Below are positions 6,619-13,214 of a stretch of 13,214 nucleotides of DNA, piece by piece; position 1 is the first letter of the stretch, and each line of letters starts with the position of its first letter. Location: assembly GCA_021736615.1 (NCBI GenBank), contig JAIPFN010000153.1, forward strand, positions 1 through 13,214, read 5' to 3'. Source of the stretch: Phycisphaerae bacterium. GTDB lineage: Bacteria; Planctomycetota; Phycisphaerae; Sedimentisphaerales; Anaerohalosphaeraceae. Under the pieces are notes generated by a model. That model saw only the letters and a program-made list of their open reading frames with translations. It made no database searches and had not been told where the DNA came from. The position numbers and the translations under genes were made by a program.

Positions 6619-6643
6619 GATTTCACGGATTTACACGGATTTA
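6619..6643 (+). repeat. CACGGATTT-type short repeat
   Basis: Three GGATTT words spaced by CAC and ACAC (GGATTTCACGGATTTACACGG...), 12 bases after the hisD stop. I recall CACGGATTT arrays of this kind from intergenic DNA of several environmental bacteria, but cannot check that here. Confidence 0.65.
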
Positions 6644-6664
6644 ATGAAAGATAAATAGTCGTTG

Positions 6665-6681
6665 AGTCTCGTGAGACTTTT
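6665..6681 (+). terminator. Small stem with T-run after hisD
   Basis: AGTCTC (6665-6670) and GAGACT (6673-6678) are perfect complements around GT, followed by TTT. The stem is short (5 bp with a realistic CGTG loop) and the T-run has only four bases, so termination would be partial. It lies 57 bases after the hisD stop. Confidence 0.5.
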
Positions 6682-6695
6682 GGGCGTGGTTATTA

Positions 6696-6722
6696 ACCAT
6701 GAAGAACTTGAAGGGCATGAAG
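6696..6722 (+). repeat. Short tandem repeat, 9-nt unit NNCATGAAG (copy B)
   Basis: ACCATGAAG, AACTTGAAG and GGCATGAAG in tandem, followed by an A-rich, purine-dominated stretch to about 6767. Same unit as 5102-5138. The spacer between hisD and mutS (6608-6802) otherwise shows no gene and no clear promoter. Confidence 0.75.
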
Positions 6723-6802
6723 AAAAGATAAAAAAAGCAAAAAGAGTTAAAGAAAAAAGCGAAAAAATAACCTCGGATTACGACACCCTATAGAAAAAAT
6801 TT

Positions 6803-9424
6803 ATGGCTATAGATATTGAGAAACTTACTCCTGCTATGCGGCAATTTCATCACTTTAAGGAAAAATATCCTGATGCGATATTGTTTTTCCGGATGGGTGA
6901 TTTTTATGAGACATTCTACGAAGATGCCAGGACGTGTTCTCGTGTGCTTGGGCTTACATTGACCAGCCGCAGCGGTAAGTCGGATAATCCTGTTCCACTT
7001 GCCGGACTGCCCTTCCACGCCGTTGACGGGTACCTTAAGAAGATGATCCAGGCGGGGTATAAGGTTGCGGTCTGTGAGCAGGTTGAAGATCCTAAGACCG
7101 CTAAGGGCGTGGTCAAACGTGATGTGGTTCGGGTTGTAACGCCCGGAACACTAACCGACGATATGCTGCTCGATGCAAAGGAAGACAATTTTCTTTGTGC
7201 GGTCAGTCCGTCAGGGGCGTCAGCTGGGATCAGCTGGGTTGATATTTCGACGGGGCATTTTTTTGTGCAGCAGATCGCAGAGGGGGCGATAATTGACGAG
7301 CTGCTCAGGCTCGGAGCGAAAGAATGTTTACTGCCTGAAAAGAGCGGCGGGCTTTTTGACGCCGAGATCGAACGGTTAGCTAAAGATATTGCCGGTCAGA
7401 CTGATTCGACAGTTACGCGGCGCCCGGGGTGGTATTTTGACGATCATTCGGCGAAGACTACACTGCTGAAACAATTTGGAACTAATACGCTCGAAGGGTT
7501 CGGTATCGATGAGAGTTTCACATCGCTTTCGGCTTCGGGGGCGATAATCGAATACCTTAAGGAAACGCAGAAAACCGCTCTCGATCATATCTCAACGATC
7601 AAGAAAATCGACCGGGTTAAATTCTTGCAGGTTGACCAGGTTTCGCTGCGGTCTTTGGAAGTCTTGCGGACGATGCGTGGTGAGACGGCGAAAGGATCGC
7701 TGCTTGAAAGTGTAGATGAAACGCTTACGGGGATGGGCGGCAGGATGCTGCGGGGGTGGTTGTGTATGCCGCTTTGCAATGTCGAGAGTATTACTTTGCG
7801 GCAGGACGCGGTTGGTGAGTTTGCGACAGATGAATCGGTGCTCGGACAGATACGCGGGCTTTTGAAAAACATTTCCGACATTGAACGGATCGCCGCGCGG
7901 GTCAGTACGTTTCGGACCAATCCCAAGGATCTGCTTGCACTTGCAGTGACGCTGCGGTCGATACCGGGGCTTCGGAGCACGCTTGAGCTTTGCCATAGTT
8001 CGCTTGCCAAAGCACTTGCCAAACGATGCGACAGTATGGATGAGCTTGCCGACCTTCTGGAAAGTGCTATCGAACCGGAGTGTCCTTCTCATACGCGTGA
8101 CGGCGGGGTTATCCGGACCGGTTACAACGAGCAGCTGGACAAATATCGGGGGGCTTCTGCCGATGGCCGCAACTGGCTTGCAGAGTATCAGCAGCGCGAG
8201 ATCGAGCGGACGGGGTTTAACAATCTTAAGATCGGTTACAACAGGGTGTTCGGTTTTTATATCGAGCTTAGCCGTGCTCTTGCCGACAAAGTACCACCCG
8301 AGTATGTTCGCAAGCAGACGCTTAAAAATGCAGAGCGGTATATTACCGATGAGCTTAAAACATACGAAGATCAGGTGCTTGGTGCACAGGATAAGGCGTT
8401 GGAGCTTGAACAGAAACTTTTTGAAGAGATTCGGATGGAGTCGGCGAAGTATATTGCCAGATTGCAGGCGCTTGCCGATTGTGTGGCGAACTGCGATTGT
8501 TTGACGGCATTTGGATTCCTTGCCGCTCGACGCGGGTATATTAAACCGATAATCACAGACAGCAGCGAGATCGTTATCACAGACGGTAAGCACCCGGTGC
8601 TCGCCGAGAGTTTACAAAGTGAGTTTGTGCCTAACGACGTTGCCCTCGGCGACGACAGTGGCGATCTTGCGATAATCACCGGGCCGAACATGGCAGGTAA
8701 GAGTACTTATATACGGCAAGTTGCGCTACTCGCTTTGCTTGCGCAGACGGGAAGTTTTATACCGGCTTCAACAGCGAGAATAGGCGTTGTTGACCGGATA
8801 TTTACGCGGGTTGGGGCGAGCGATGAGCTTACTCGTGGGCAGTCGACGTTTATGGTTGAAATGACAGAGACGGCTAACATTATAAACAACGCTACGGGCC
8901 GTTCGCTGGTTATTCTCGATGAGGTCGGGCGCGGTACGAGTACTTATGACGGTTTGTCTCTGGCGTGGGCGATTACCGAGCATATCGCTAACAACATTAA
9001 ATGCCGGACGCTTTTCGCGACGCATTACCATGAGTTGACCGAGCTTTCGGAATTGCTGGTTAATGTCAAGAATCTGAACGTAGCCGTTCGTGAGTGGCAG
9101 GACGAGGTTGTGTTTTTGCATAAGATATTGCCGGGCGGAACCGATAAGAGTTATGGTATTCATGTTGCTCGGCTTGCCGGGGTTCCCAGGAGTGTTACGC
9201 AGCGGAGTACGGAAATTCTTCGTGACCTGGAAAATACGTTCGCCAAAGAAGCCGAAGGACCGGCGCTTACTCAAAATAAAACGGCTGACGATGCGGGGTA
9301 TCTGCTTTTCGTCAACAAACACAAACCCGTGATCGATAAGCTGGCATCGACGGATGTCAATAACTTGACGCCGATTGAGGCGATAACTCTATTGAGTCAA
9401 ATCAAGGCCGAAATGGAAGATTAG
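6803..9424 (+). CDS. mutS: DNA mismatch repair protein MutS
   Basis: An 873-residue MutS, close to the usual 850-880. It recognises mismatches and small loops and uses ATP to recruit downstream repair proteins. The mismatch-reading wedge is GDFYE (F34, E36) in the N-terminal domain. The core and lever helices follow, with the clamp around LKIGYNRVFGFYIE. The C-terminal ABC-type ATPase has Walker A GPNMAGKST (627-635), Walker B VILDE (D706, E707) followed by GRGTSTYDG, and the switch FATHYHEL. The tail ends with PIEAITLLSQIKAEMED, a normal MutS end. The GDFYE motif marks MutS1 rather than MutS2. The ATG at 6803 begins a normal N-terminus; it has no Shine-Dalgarno, only A-rich sequence. It converges with the permease gene, with 30 bp between stops and no evident terminator. 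Confidence 0.97.
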   Translation: MAIDIEKLTPAMRQFHHFKEKYPDAILFFRMGDFYETFYEDARTCSRVLGLTLTSRSGKSDNPVPLAGLPFHAVDGYLKKMIQAGYKVAVCEQVEDPKTAKGVVKRDVVRVVTPGTLTDDMLLDAKEDNFLCAVSPSGASAGISWVDISTGHFFVQQIAEGAIIDELLRLGAKECLLPEKSGGLFDAEIERLAKDIAGQTDSTVTRRPGWYFDDHSAKTTLLKQFGTNTLEGFGIDESFTSLSASGAIIEYLKETQKTALDHISTIKKIDRVKFLQVDQVSLRSLEVLRTMRGETAKGSLLESVDETLTGMGGRMLRGWLCMPLCNVESITLRQDAVGEFATDESVLGQIRGLLKNISDIERIAARVSTFRTNPKDLLALAVTLRSIPGLRSTLELCHSSLAKALAKRCDSMDELADLLESAIEPECPSHTRDGGVIRTGYNEQLDKYRGASADGRNWLAEYQQREIERTGFNNLKIGYNRVFGFYIELSRALADKVPPEYVRKQTLKNAERYITDELKTYEDQVLGAQDKALELEQKLFEEIRMESAKYIARLQALADCVANCDCLTAFGFLAARRGYIKPIITDSSEIVITDGKHPVLAESLQSEFVPNDVALGDDSGDLAIITGPNMAGKSTYIRQVALLALLAQTGSFIPASTARIGVVDRIFTRVGASDELTRGQSTFMVEMTETANIINNATGRSLVILDEVGRGTSTYDGLSLAWAITEHIANNIKCRTLFATHYHELTELSELLVNVKNLNVAVREWQDEVVFLHKILPGGTDKSYGIHVARLAGVPRSVTQRSTEILRDLENTFAKEAEGPALTQNKTADDAGYLLFVNKHKPVIDKLASTDVNNLTPIEAITLLSQIKAEMED

Positions 9425-9454
9425 TATTTTTCGGAAAATTTTGATGCTGTGTTT

Positions 9455-10477
9455 TTACAATCCGATTCGGTCGGCAATTACTGTAAGTGTAAATGACAAT
9501 GTGAACGAGATTATCGGTGATATTATCCATATTACCAGCAACTTTTTTATCGACGTATTAGTCAAAATCCTTTTCCACCCGACCTTAGAAACTCCCAATC
9601 CCATTACTGCAAGAGCATTCATTTGAACGAGCGAAGTGGGAATGCCTCTCGATAAAGATGCAAATATTAATAAAGACGCTGTTACAATAGAGATCAAACT
9701 TGCTCCAAGCGGACTAAATTGTATTATTTCTTTTCCCACTGTTTTGCTGACTCCTTTACCAAATATAGAACTTCCGATAGCAAAGCAAGGCGCAGTTACT
9801 AATGTAGCGAGAATCATTACAAGTAAGAAGTTGCTATTTTCGGGTTTGATGTTTAATTCGTTTGAGACAATAGACGCTATCGGGCCGGATGCATTCGCTA
9901 CGTTATTTGAACCAATAGCAAAGGCTACATAGCATGATGCAAATAAGGCAAGAATTTTCAATAAGGGATGGGCTGAAATTTCTTTGAAATCTACAATCTG
10001 CCGCTTATTTAACGGATTATAGAGAAACTTGCCAATTAGAAAAGTGATGGCAAAAGCTATAATCGGCAAAATAAACCAGGCAGGTATTATCTCAAAAAAT
10101 AATTTATCAATCTGAATAATCTTATAATAAATCGCCGGCCCTACAAGAGCAGTTATTGTTGCCTGGCTGGTCGATTGAGGAACTTTTAGTAAGTTTGCAA
10201 TTAACAACGATAGGGAAACCGATAAAAGAATTATAGTTCCGAGCGTAAGCGTCATCGCTTCACGCGGAACGATGGAACCGCCTATTGTCTTAGCGACATT
10301 TTCACCGGCTATAATAGCCCCCAGAAAAACAAATATCCCAAATATCCCCGGTATCAAATTCTTTTTTATAATATTCGAACCATATGCCGCGGAAAAAGAA
10401 GGTGCGGTTCCGCTTCCGCCCATATTAATGGCCAAAAACATTGCTATCACAAATGGAATCAATAATATTGAAAACAT
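9455..10477 (-). CDS. PiT-family anion permease, probably CysP-like sulfate permease
   Basis: A 340-residue integral membrane protein of the PiT (PHO4) family of inorganic phosphate/sulfate symporters. The family's internal duplication is visible. The first half has AINMGGSGTAPSFSAAYGSN (17-35) and VPQSTSQATITALVG (99-113); the second half has AIGSNNVANASGP (187-199) and IPTSLVQMNALAVMG (279-293). The second repeat keeps the GxNxxANA signature, while the first has NMGGSGTAP in place of GANDxAN. I associate this variant with the CysP-type sulfate branch rather than phosphate PitA; sulfate as substrate is inferred. The ATG at 10477 is chosen over an in-frame TTG at 10498 because AGAGAG lies 7 bases before it. 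It lies 42 bases behind the Rrf2 gene and is probably co-transcribed. It is more AT-rich than its neighbours. Confidence 0.85.
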   Translation of the reverse strand: MFSILLIPFVIAMFLAINMGGSGTAPSFSAAYGSNIIKKNLIPGIFGIFVFLGAIIAGENVAKTIGGSIVPREAMTLTLGTIILLSVSLSLLIANLLKVPQSTSQATITALVGPAIYYKIIQIDKLFFEIIPAWFILPIIAFAITFLIGKFLYNPLNKRQIVDFKEISAHPLLKILALFASCYVAFAIGSNNVANASGPIASIVSNELNIKPENSNFLLVMILATLVTAPCFAIGSSIFGKGVSKTVGKEIIQFSPLGASLISIVTASLLIFASLSRGIPTSLVQMNALAVMGLGVSKVGWKRILTNTSIKKLLVIWIISPIISFTLSFTLTVIADRIGL

Positions 10478-10519
10478 AATATTCTCTCTAATTGGCAAGT
10501 TTTATTTCTGGCATAGTTT

Positions 10520-10921
10520 CTAAGTTAAATCTGAAAGTTTCAATTTTTCCAGTCGATCTGAAATGTAATCCCTTATTTCCTTAAACACCGACAAGATTTT
10601 CATTTCCTTGGCCAGGGGTGTATCGGAATAAAAAAATTTGCTTACAGATTCCGTCGAAGCCAAAGCCCCATCCATCAATCGTATTATTTCTGCGACACTT
10701 ATATTTGAAGCTGGCTTTGCTAATTTATAGCCGCCTCTGGTACCACGCCTGGTTTTCAAATACCGACTCTGTTTTAAAATTGTAAACAGCAGTTCAAGGT
10801 ATTTTTTTGAGATGTCATATTTTCCGCATATTTCTTCTATCTTGATAAATCCTTTTTCCTCATTACGAGCCAAATAAATAAGTGCCAGTATCGAGTACTC
10901 GCTTTTTGTTGTAAGTTTCAT
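10520..10921 (-). CDS. Rrf2-family transcriptional regulator (CymR-like)
   Basis: A 133-residue winged-helix regulator. The N-terminal MKLTTKSEYSILALIYLA and the wing RRGTRGGYKLAKP (58-70) are typical of Rrf2/IscR/CymR/NsrR proteins. The only cysteine is C32, so the three-Cys cluster site of IscR and NsrR is absent. Together with the C-terminal part (VFKEIRDYISDRLEKLKLSDL) this resembles CymR, the cysteine-metabolism repressor of Firmicutes. Being first in an operon with a CysP-like permease fits sulfur control, which is inference. ATG 10921 has a good GGAG 5 bases upstream. A consensus promoter with a dyad over its -10 box suggests autoregulation. Confidence 0.9.
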   Translation of the reverse strand: MKLTTKSEYSILALIYLARNEEKGFIKIEEICGKYDISKKYLELLFTILKQSRYLKTRRGTRGGYKLAKPASNISVAEIIRLMDGALASTESVSKFFYSDTPLAKEMKILSVFKEIRDYISDRLEKLKLSDLT

Positions 10922-10965
10922 TTAAACTCCCTATTTGGATAAATTTAGCAGCTCTAGCCTTCTAA

Positions 10966-10984
10966 GTCTATTGACATTATAGAC
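10966..10984 (-). promoter_or_regulatory. Dyad over the -10 box: candidate Rrf2 operator
   Basis: GTCTAT (10966-10971) and ATAGAC (10979-10984) are perfect inverted halves 7 bp apart. The right half overlaps the -10 hexamer (10976-10981) of the Rrf2 gene promoter. A bound dimer here would block RNA polymerase, the classical arrangement for autorepression. The binder is inferred to be the adjacent Rrf2 protein. Confidence 0.5.
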
Positions 10985-11004
10985 AAGACTTTAGCATTTG
11001 TCAA
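10976..11004 (-). promoter_or_regulatory. Consensus sigma-70 promoter of the Rrf2-permease operon
   Basis: Read on the minus strand, TTGACA (11004-10999) is followed after exactly 17 bp by TATAAT (10981-10976). Both hexamers and the spacer are perfect consensus. Transcription should start near 10969, giving a leader of about 48 nt before the ATG at 10921. So strong a promoter is usually held down by a repressor, which fits the overlapping dyad. Confidence 0.88.
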
Positions 11005-11044
11005 GGATAAACTCAACTCTACAAAATTGTTCTTCCTTTATTTC

Positions 11045-11072
11045 TTGAAAATTGGCCGTTTTAGGCTAAAAT
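11045..11072 (+). promoter_or_regulatory. Promoter of the GH97 gene
   Basis: TTGAAA (11045-11050) and TAAAAT (11067-11072) are 16 bp apart. Transcription would start near 11080, about 30 nt before the ATG at 11111. It is divergent from the Rrf2 promoter, with about 40 bp between their -35 boxes, so the two could share a regulator. Confidence 0.6.
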
Positions 11073-11110
11073 ACACATCTTGACCTATATTGTTTTCGAA
11101 AGGGATAATT

Positions 11111-13072
11111 ATGAAGAACTTATTGGCAGCATTAATTTTGATGGTTTTGGTGCAGGGATGCTCTGTATCTCAGGATGTTCGTACTTTTTCGCCGAACGGC
11201 ATGCAGCAGTTTGCTGTTGAAAAAGGTAACGACGGACTGGCGTACAGGCTTACTGTAGACGGCAGAGAGGTTATGAGCAGCAATGACATTTCGATCACCA
11301 TTGACGGTGTTGAGTATCCGGGGACGGCAAAGATTAAGGATATTCAACGAATTGCGATTAATAGCGAAATCGCACCAACGGTTTCTACTGTCTCGTCAAA
11401 GATTCAAGAAAAATGCAATGATACACTGATTGATTTTGGCGATTCGGTTACTTTAAGGGTCCGGGTTTATAATAACGGTGCGGCGTTTCGTTGGGAGAGC
11501 CGGATTGACAAAGACGTAACTGTTAACGCTGAAAAACTTGGGTTTACTTTTGCCAAAGACTATCAGATGTACTACCCTATACCCAACGGGGGTAATTTTT
11601 TCTCTCACCAAGAGAGCAGTTTTGAGTACTTGAAGATTCCCGAAACAGCCGGTAAGAAAATGGCATGTGTTCCGGTTCTTGTTGAGTTGGATGGCGGCAA
11701 AAAGCTCTTGATTAGCGATGTCAATGTCAGTGGGTATCCGGGGCTTTGGGTTAAGGGTACCGGAAAGGCGAGTTTGCAATCGGCGTTTCCGCATTACCCG
11801 CTGGAAACAAAACTTAAAGGAGACCGCAGCCTTACTGTCGCCAAGTACGCTGACTATCTTGCAAAGACTAATGGGAATCGCACTTATCCGTGGCGGGCAT
11901 TTGTCGTTACTGACGATGCGGGCTTGCTGACCTCGACTATGCTTTATTCGCTTGCCGATGAGTGTAAGTTGAAAGACACTTCGTGGATCAAGCCGGGTAA
12001 GGTTTCATGGGACTGGTGGAACGCCTGGAATATTACGGATGTGGATTTCAAGGCGGGCATCAACCAGGACACTTACAAGAACTATATTGACTTTGCTTCT
12101 AAAAACAAACTCCGGTATATCATACTTGACGAGGGATGGAGCGTTCGCGGGCCGGATACTCTGCTTGAGGTTGTACCGGAACTTGACATTGCCGGGCTGG
12201 TTGAGTACGGAAAAGCCAAAGATGTCGGGGTTATTTTGTGGATGACTTCGGTCGCACTTGAGCGAAGCTTCGATAAGGCGTTCAAGCAGTTTGACGAATG
12301 GGGGATCAAGGGGCTTAAGGTTGACTTCATGCAGCGGGACGACCAGGTTATGATGGACTTTTGCGAGAAGGTTGCCGCCACGGCTGCTGAGCATAGGATG
12401 ATCGTGGATTTCCACGGCGGTTCGAAACCTACCGGCTTGCAGCGGACATATCCCAATGTGCTAACGCAAGAATCGGTACAGGGACTTGAACAAAGCAAGT
12501 GGAGCAGAAAAGCTAATCCTGATACATCTGTGCTGCTGCCGTTTATCCGCATGGCTGTCGGACCGATGGATTATACGCCCGGCGCGATGGACAATTATAC
12601 TGCTGAAAAGTTTGTTATTAACGGCAAAAACCCCGGCAGCCTTGGGACGCGTTGTCATCAGCTTGCGATGTATGTGGTTTTTATCAGCCCGCTGCAGATG
12701 CTTTGCGATACGCCGACCAAGTACCGCAAAAACCCGGAGTCCATGGCGTTTTTGCGTGAGGTTCCCACGACGTGGGATGAAACTGTCGTACCTAAAGCTG
12801 AGGTTGGAAATGTTGTGGCCGTTGCCCGGCGAAACGGCGATAAATGGTTTATCGGTGCTTTGTCCGATTGGAACAGTCGCGAACTGACGCTTAAACTCGA
12901 CTTCCTAGATAAGGGGAAATACACGTTGAGTTACTGGGCTGACGGGCCGAAAGCGGATACAGAGGCAACCGATACCACCATCGGCAAGTCTGTTGTTACG
13001 GCGGGGTCAAATTTGAAGATCAAGCTGGCACCGGGCGGCGGGTATGCGGCGATTCTGGAACCGGCTAAATAA
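11111..13072 (+). CDS. Glycoside hydrolase family 97 lipoprotein (retaining, alpha-galactosidase-like)
   Basis: A 653-residue exported enzyme. The N-terminus MKNLLAALILMVLVQGC is a lipoprotein signal with lipobox VQGC (C17), so it is membrane-anchored, facing the periplasm or outside. Domains in order: GH97_N beta-sandwich (about 20-290), TIM barrel from VSWDWWNAWN through ILDEGW (to about 540), and C-terminal beta domain (about 550-653). GH97 contains inverting glucosidases (SusB) and retaining alpha-galactosidases. Here KVDF carries D405 at the place of the retaining nucleophile, and FHGGSKPTG (434-442) has G436 where SusB has its catalytic-base Glu. TQESVQG offers E454 as acid/base. This predicts a retaining mechanism. 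The ATG at 11111 follows GGGA; an in-frame TTG at 11090 is less likely because it would precede the signal peptide. It stands alone, with no SusC/SusD partners. Confidence 0.93.
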   Translation: MKNLLAALILMVLVQGCSVSQDVRTFSPNGMQQFAVEKGNDGLAYRLTVDGREVMSSNDISITIDGVEYPGTAKIKDIQRIAINSEIAPTVSTVSSKIQEKCNDTLIDFGDSVTLRVRVYNNGAAFRWESRIDKDVTVNAEKLGFTFAKDYQMYYPIPNGGNFFSHQESSFEYLKIPETAGKKMACVPVLVELDGGKKLLISDVNVSGYPGLWVKGTGKASLQSAFPHYPLETKLKGDRSLTVAKYADYLAKTNGNRTYPWRAFVVTDDAGLLTSTMLYSLADECKLKDTSWIKPGKVSWDWWNAWNITDVDFKAGINQDTYKNYIDFASKNKLRYIILDEGWSVRGPDTLLEVVPELDIAGLVEYGKAKDVGVILWMTSVALERSFDKAFKQFDEWGIKGLKVDFMQRDDQVMMDFCEKVAATAAEHRMIVDFHGGSKPTGLQRTYPNVLTQESVQGLEQSKWSRKANPDTSVLLPFIRMAVGPMDYTPGAMDNYTAEKFVINGKNPGSLGTRCHQLAMYVVFISPLQMLCDTPTKYRKNPESMAFLREVPTTWDETVVPKAEVGNVVAVARRNGDKWFIGALSDWNSRELTLKLDFLDKGKYTLSYWADGPKADTEATDTTIGKSVVTAGSNLKIKLAPGGGYAAILEPAK

Positions 13073-13077
13073 AACTA

Positions 13078-13101
13078 GGTTCAACTCCCAAAAAGTTGGT
13101 T
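13078..13101 (+). repeat. Terminal inverted repeat of IS (right copy)
   Basis: Twenty-four bases starting GGTTCAACTCCC, the exact reverse complement of 115-138. It starts 5 bases after the GH97 stop codon and ends 6 bases before the transposase stop codon, a normal distance for the 3' end of an IS. The presumed 8-bp target copy would be TAAAACTA (13070-13077), which includes the GH97 stop. Confidence 0.88.
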
Positions 13102-13107
13102 AATTTA

Positions 13108-13214
13108 TCAGGCTGCGAAGGCCTGTTTTACTTTTAATGCGAAATATTTTGAGTCATGAAAGCCATAAGCTTTACGTTTAATAACCTTGATCTTATTGTT
13201 GGCACCTTCCAATC
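13108..13214 (-). CDS. ISL3-family transposase, C-terminal fragment
   Basis: Thirty-four codons and a TGA are visible on the minus strand; the rest lies outside the window. The residues include EGANNKIKVIKRKAYGFHD followed by KYFALKVKQAF. This closely matches the highly conserved C-terminus of ISL3 DDE transposases (pattern EGxNNKIKxIKRxAYGF), which follows the last catalytic Glu. No frameshift is seen in this part. The transposase cuts and pastes the element using the terminal repeats. Confidence 0.85.
   Translation of the reverse strand, partial: LEGANNKIKVIKRKAYGFHDSKYFALKVKQAFAA

Larger units (their letters stand above)
13078..13214 (-). mobile_element. ISL3-family insertion sequence, transposase 3' end (partial)
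   Basis: The element runs from the inverted repeat at 13078 out of the window on the right. Its transposase reads leftward, so this is the 3' end of the IS. It separates the GH97 gene from its natural downstream sequence. Only 137 bp are visible, so intactness cannot be judged. Confidence 0.8.

Noticed and set aside
7592..8593. 333-codon open frame on the minus strand inside mutS
   Set aside because: Fully antisense to conserved MutS sequence, with no recognisable motif; a by-product of codon usage.
9425..9454. Bidirectional terminator between mutS and the permease
   Set aside because: Only a 4-bp TTTT/AAAA pairing around CGG is present; too weak to call.

Overview
The window reads as an ordinary stretch of chromosome from a bacterium of the Planctomycetota, probably the class Phycisphaerae. 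This is inferred from gene content and style: a PEP-CTERM exported protein, an Aquifex-type aconitase, a GH97 glycosidase lipoprotein, a secreted protein of unknown family, and spacers full of short decaying repeats such as CATGAAG, CACGGATTT and purine heptamers. No marker gene fixes the taxonomy.

Layout from left to right. Positions 1-138 look like one end of an ISL3-type insertion sequence, closing with a 24-bp terminal inverted repeat. It abuts, and probably cuts, the signal-peptide region of a PEP-CTERM protein gene (to 794), which ends in a strong terminator. A spacer with two palindromes leads to a CPBP intramembrane protease (1078-1761). An imperfect hairpin and a good sigma-70-type promoter precede an aconitase (1930-3885). 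Directly behind the aconitase stop lies a 137-nt all-purine heptanucleotide tract. Next come a secreted protein with a duplicated module (4099-5076), histidinol dehydrogenase hisD (5306-6607) and mutS (6803-9424).

The only two complete genes on the minus strand follow: an Rrf2-family regulator (10520-10921) and a PiT-family permease of the CysP-like type (9455-10477). They have their own consensus promoter with a dyad over the -10 box. This pair is visibly more AT-rich than its neighbours and may be an acquired, sulfur-responsive sulfate-uptake unit. Divergent from it is a GH97 lipoprotein (11111-13072) with retaining-type, alpha-galactosidase-like residues. Five bases after its stop begins a second ISL3 end (13078-13214), carrying the last 34 codons of a transposase on the minus strand.

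The genes do not form one pathway. They are housekeeping functions (TCA cycle, histidine synthesis, mismatch repair), surface functions (PEP-CTERM protein, secreted protein, GH97) and a small transport and regulation pair. I did not find a clear new multi-gene system. The most noteworthy signals are the matching IS ends at both edges, the purine heptamer tract, the different repeat class in nearly every spacer, the Rrf2-permease unit with its built-in operator, and the unrecognised duplicated secreted protein.
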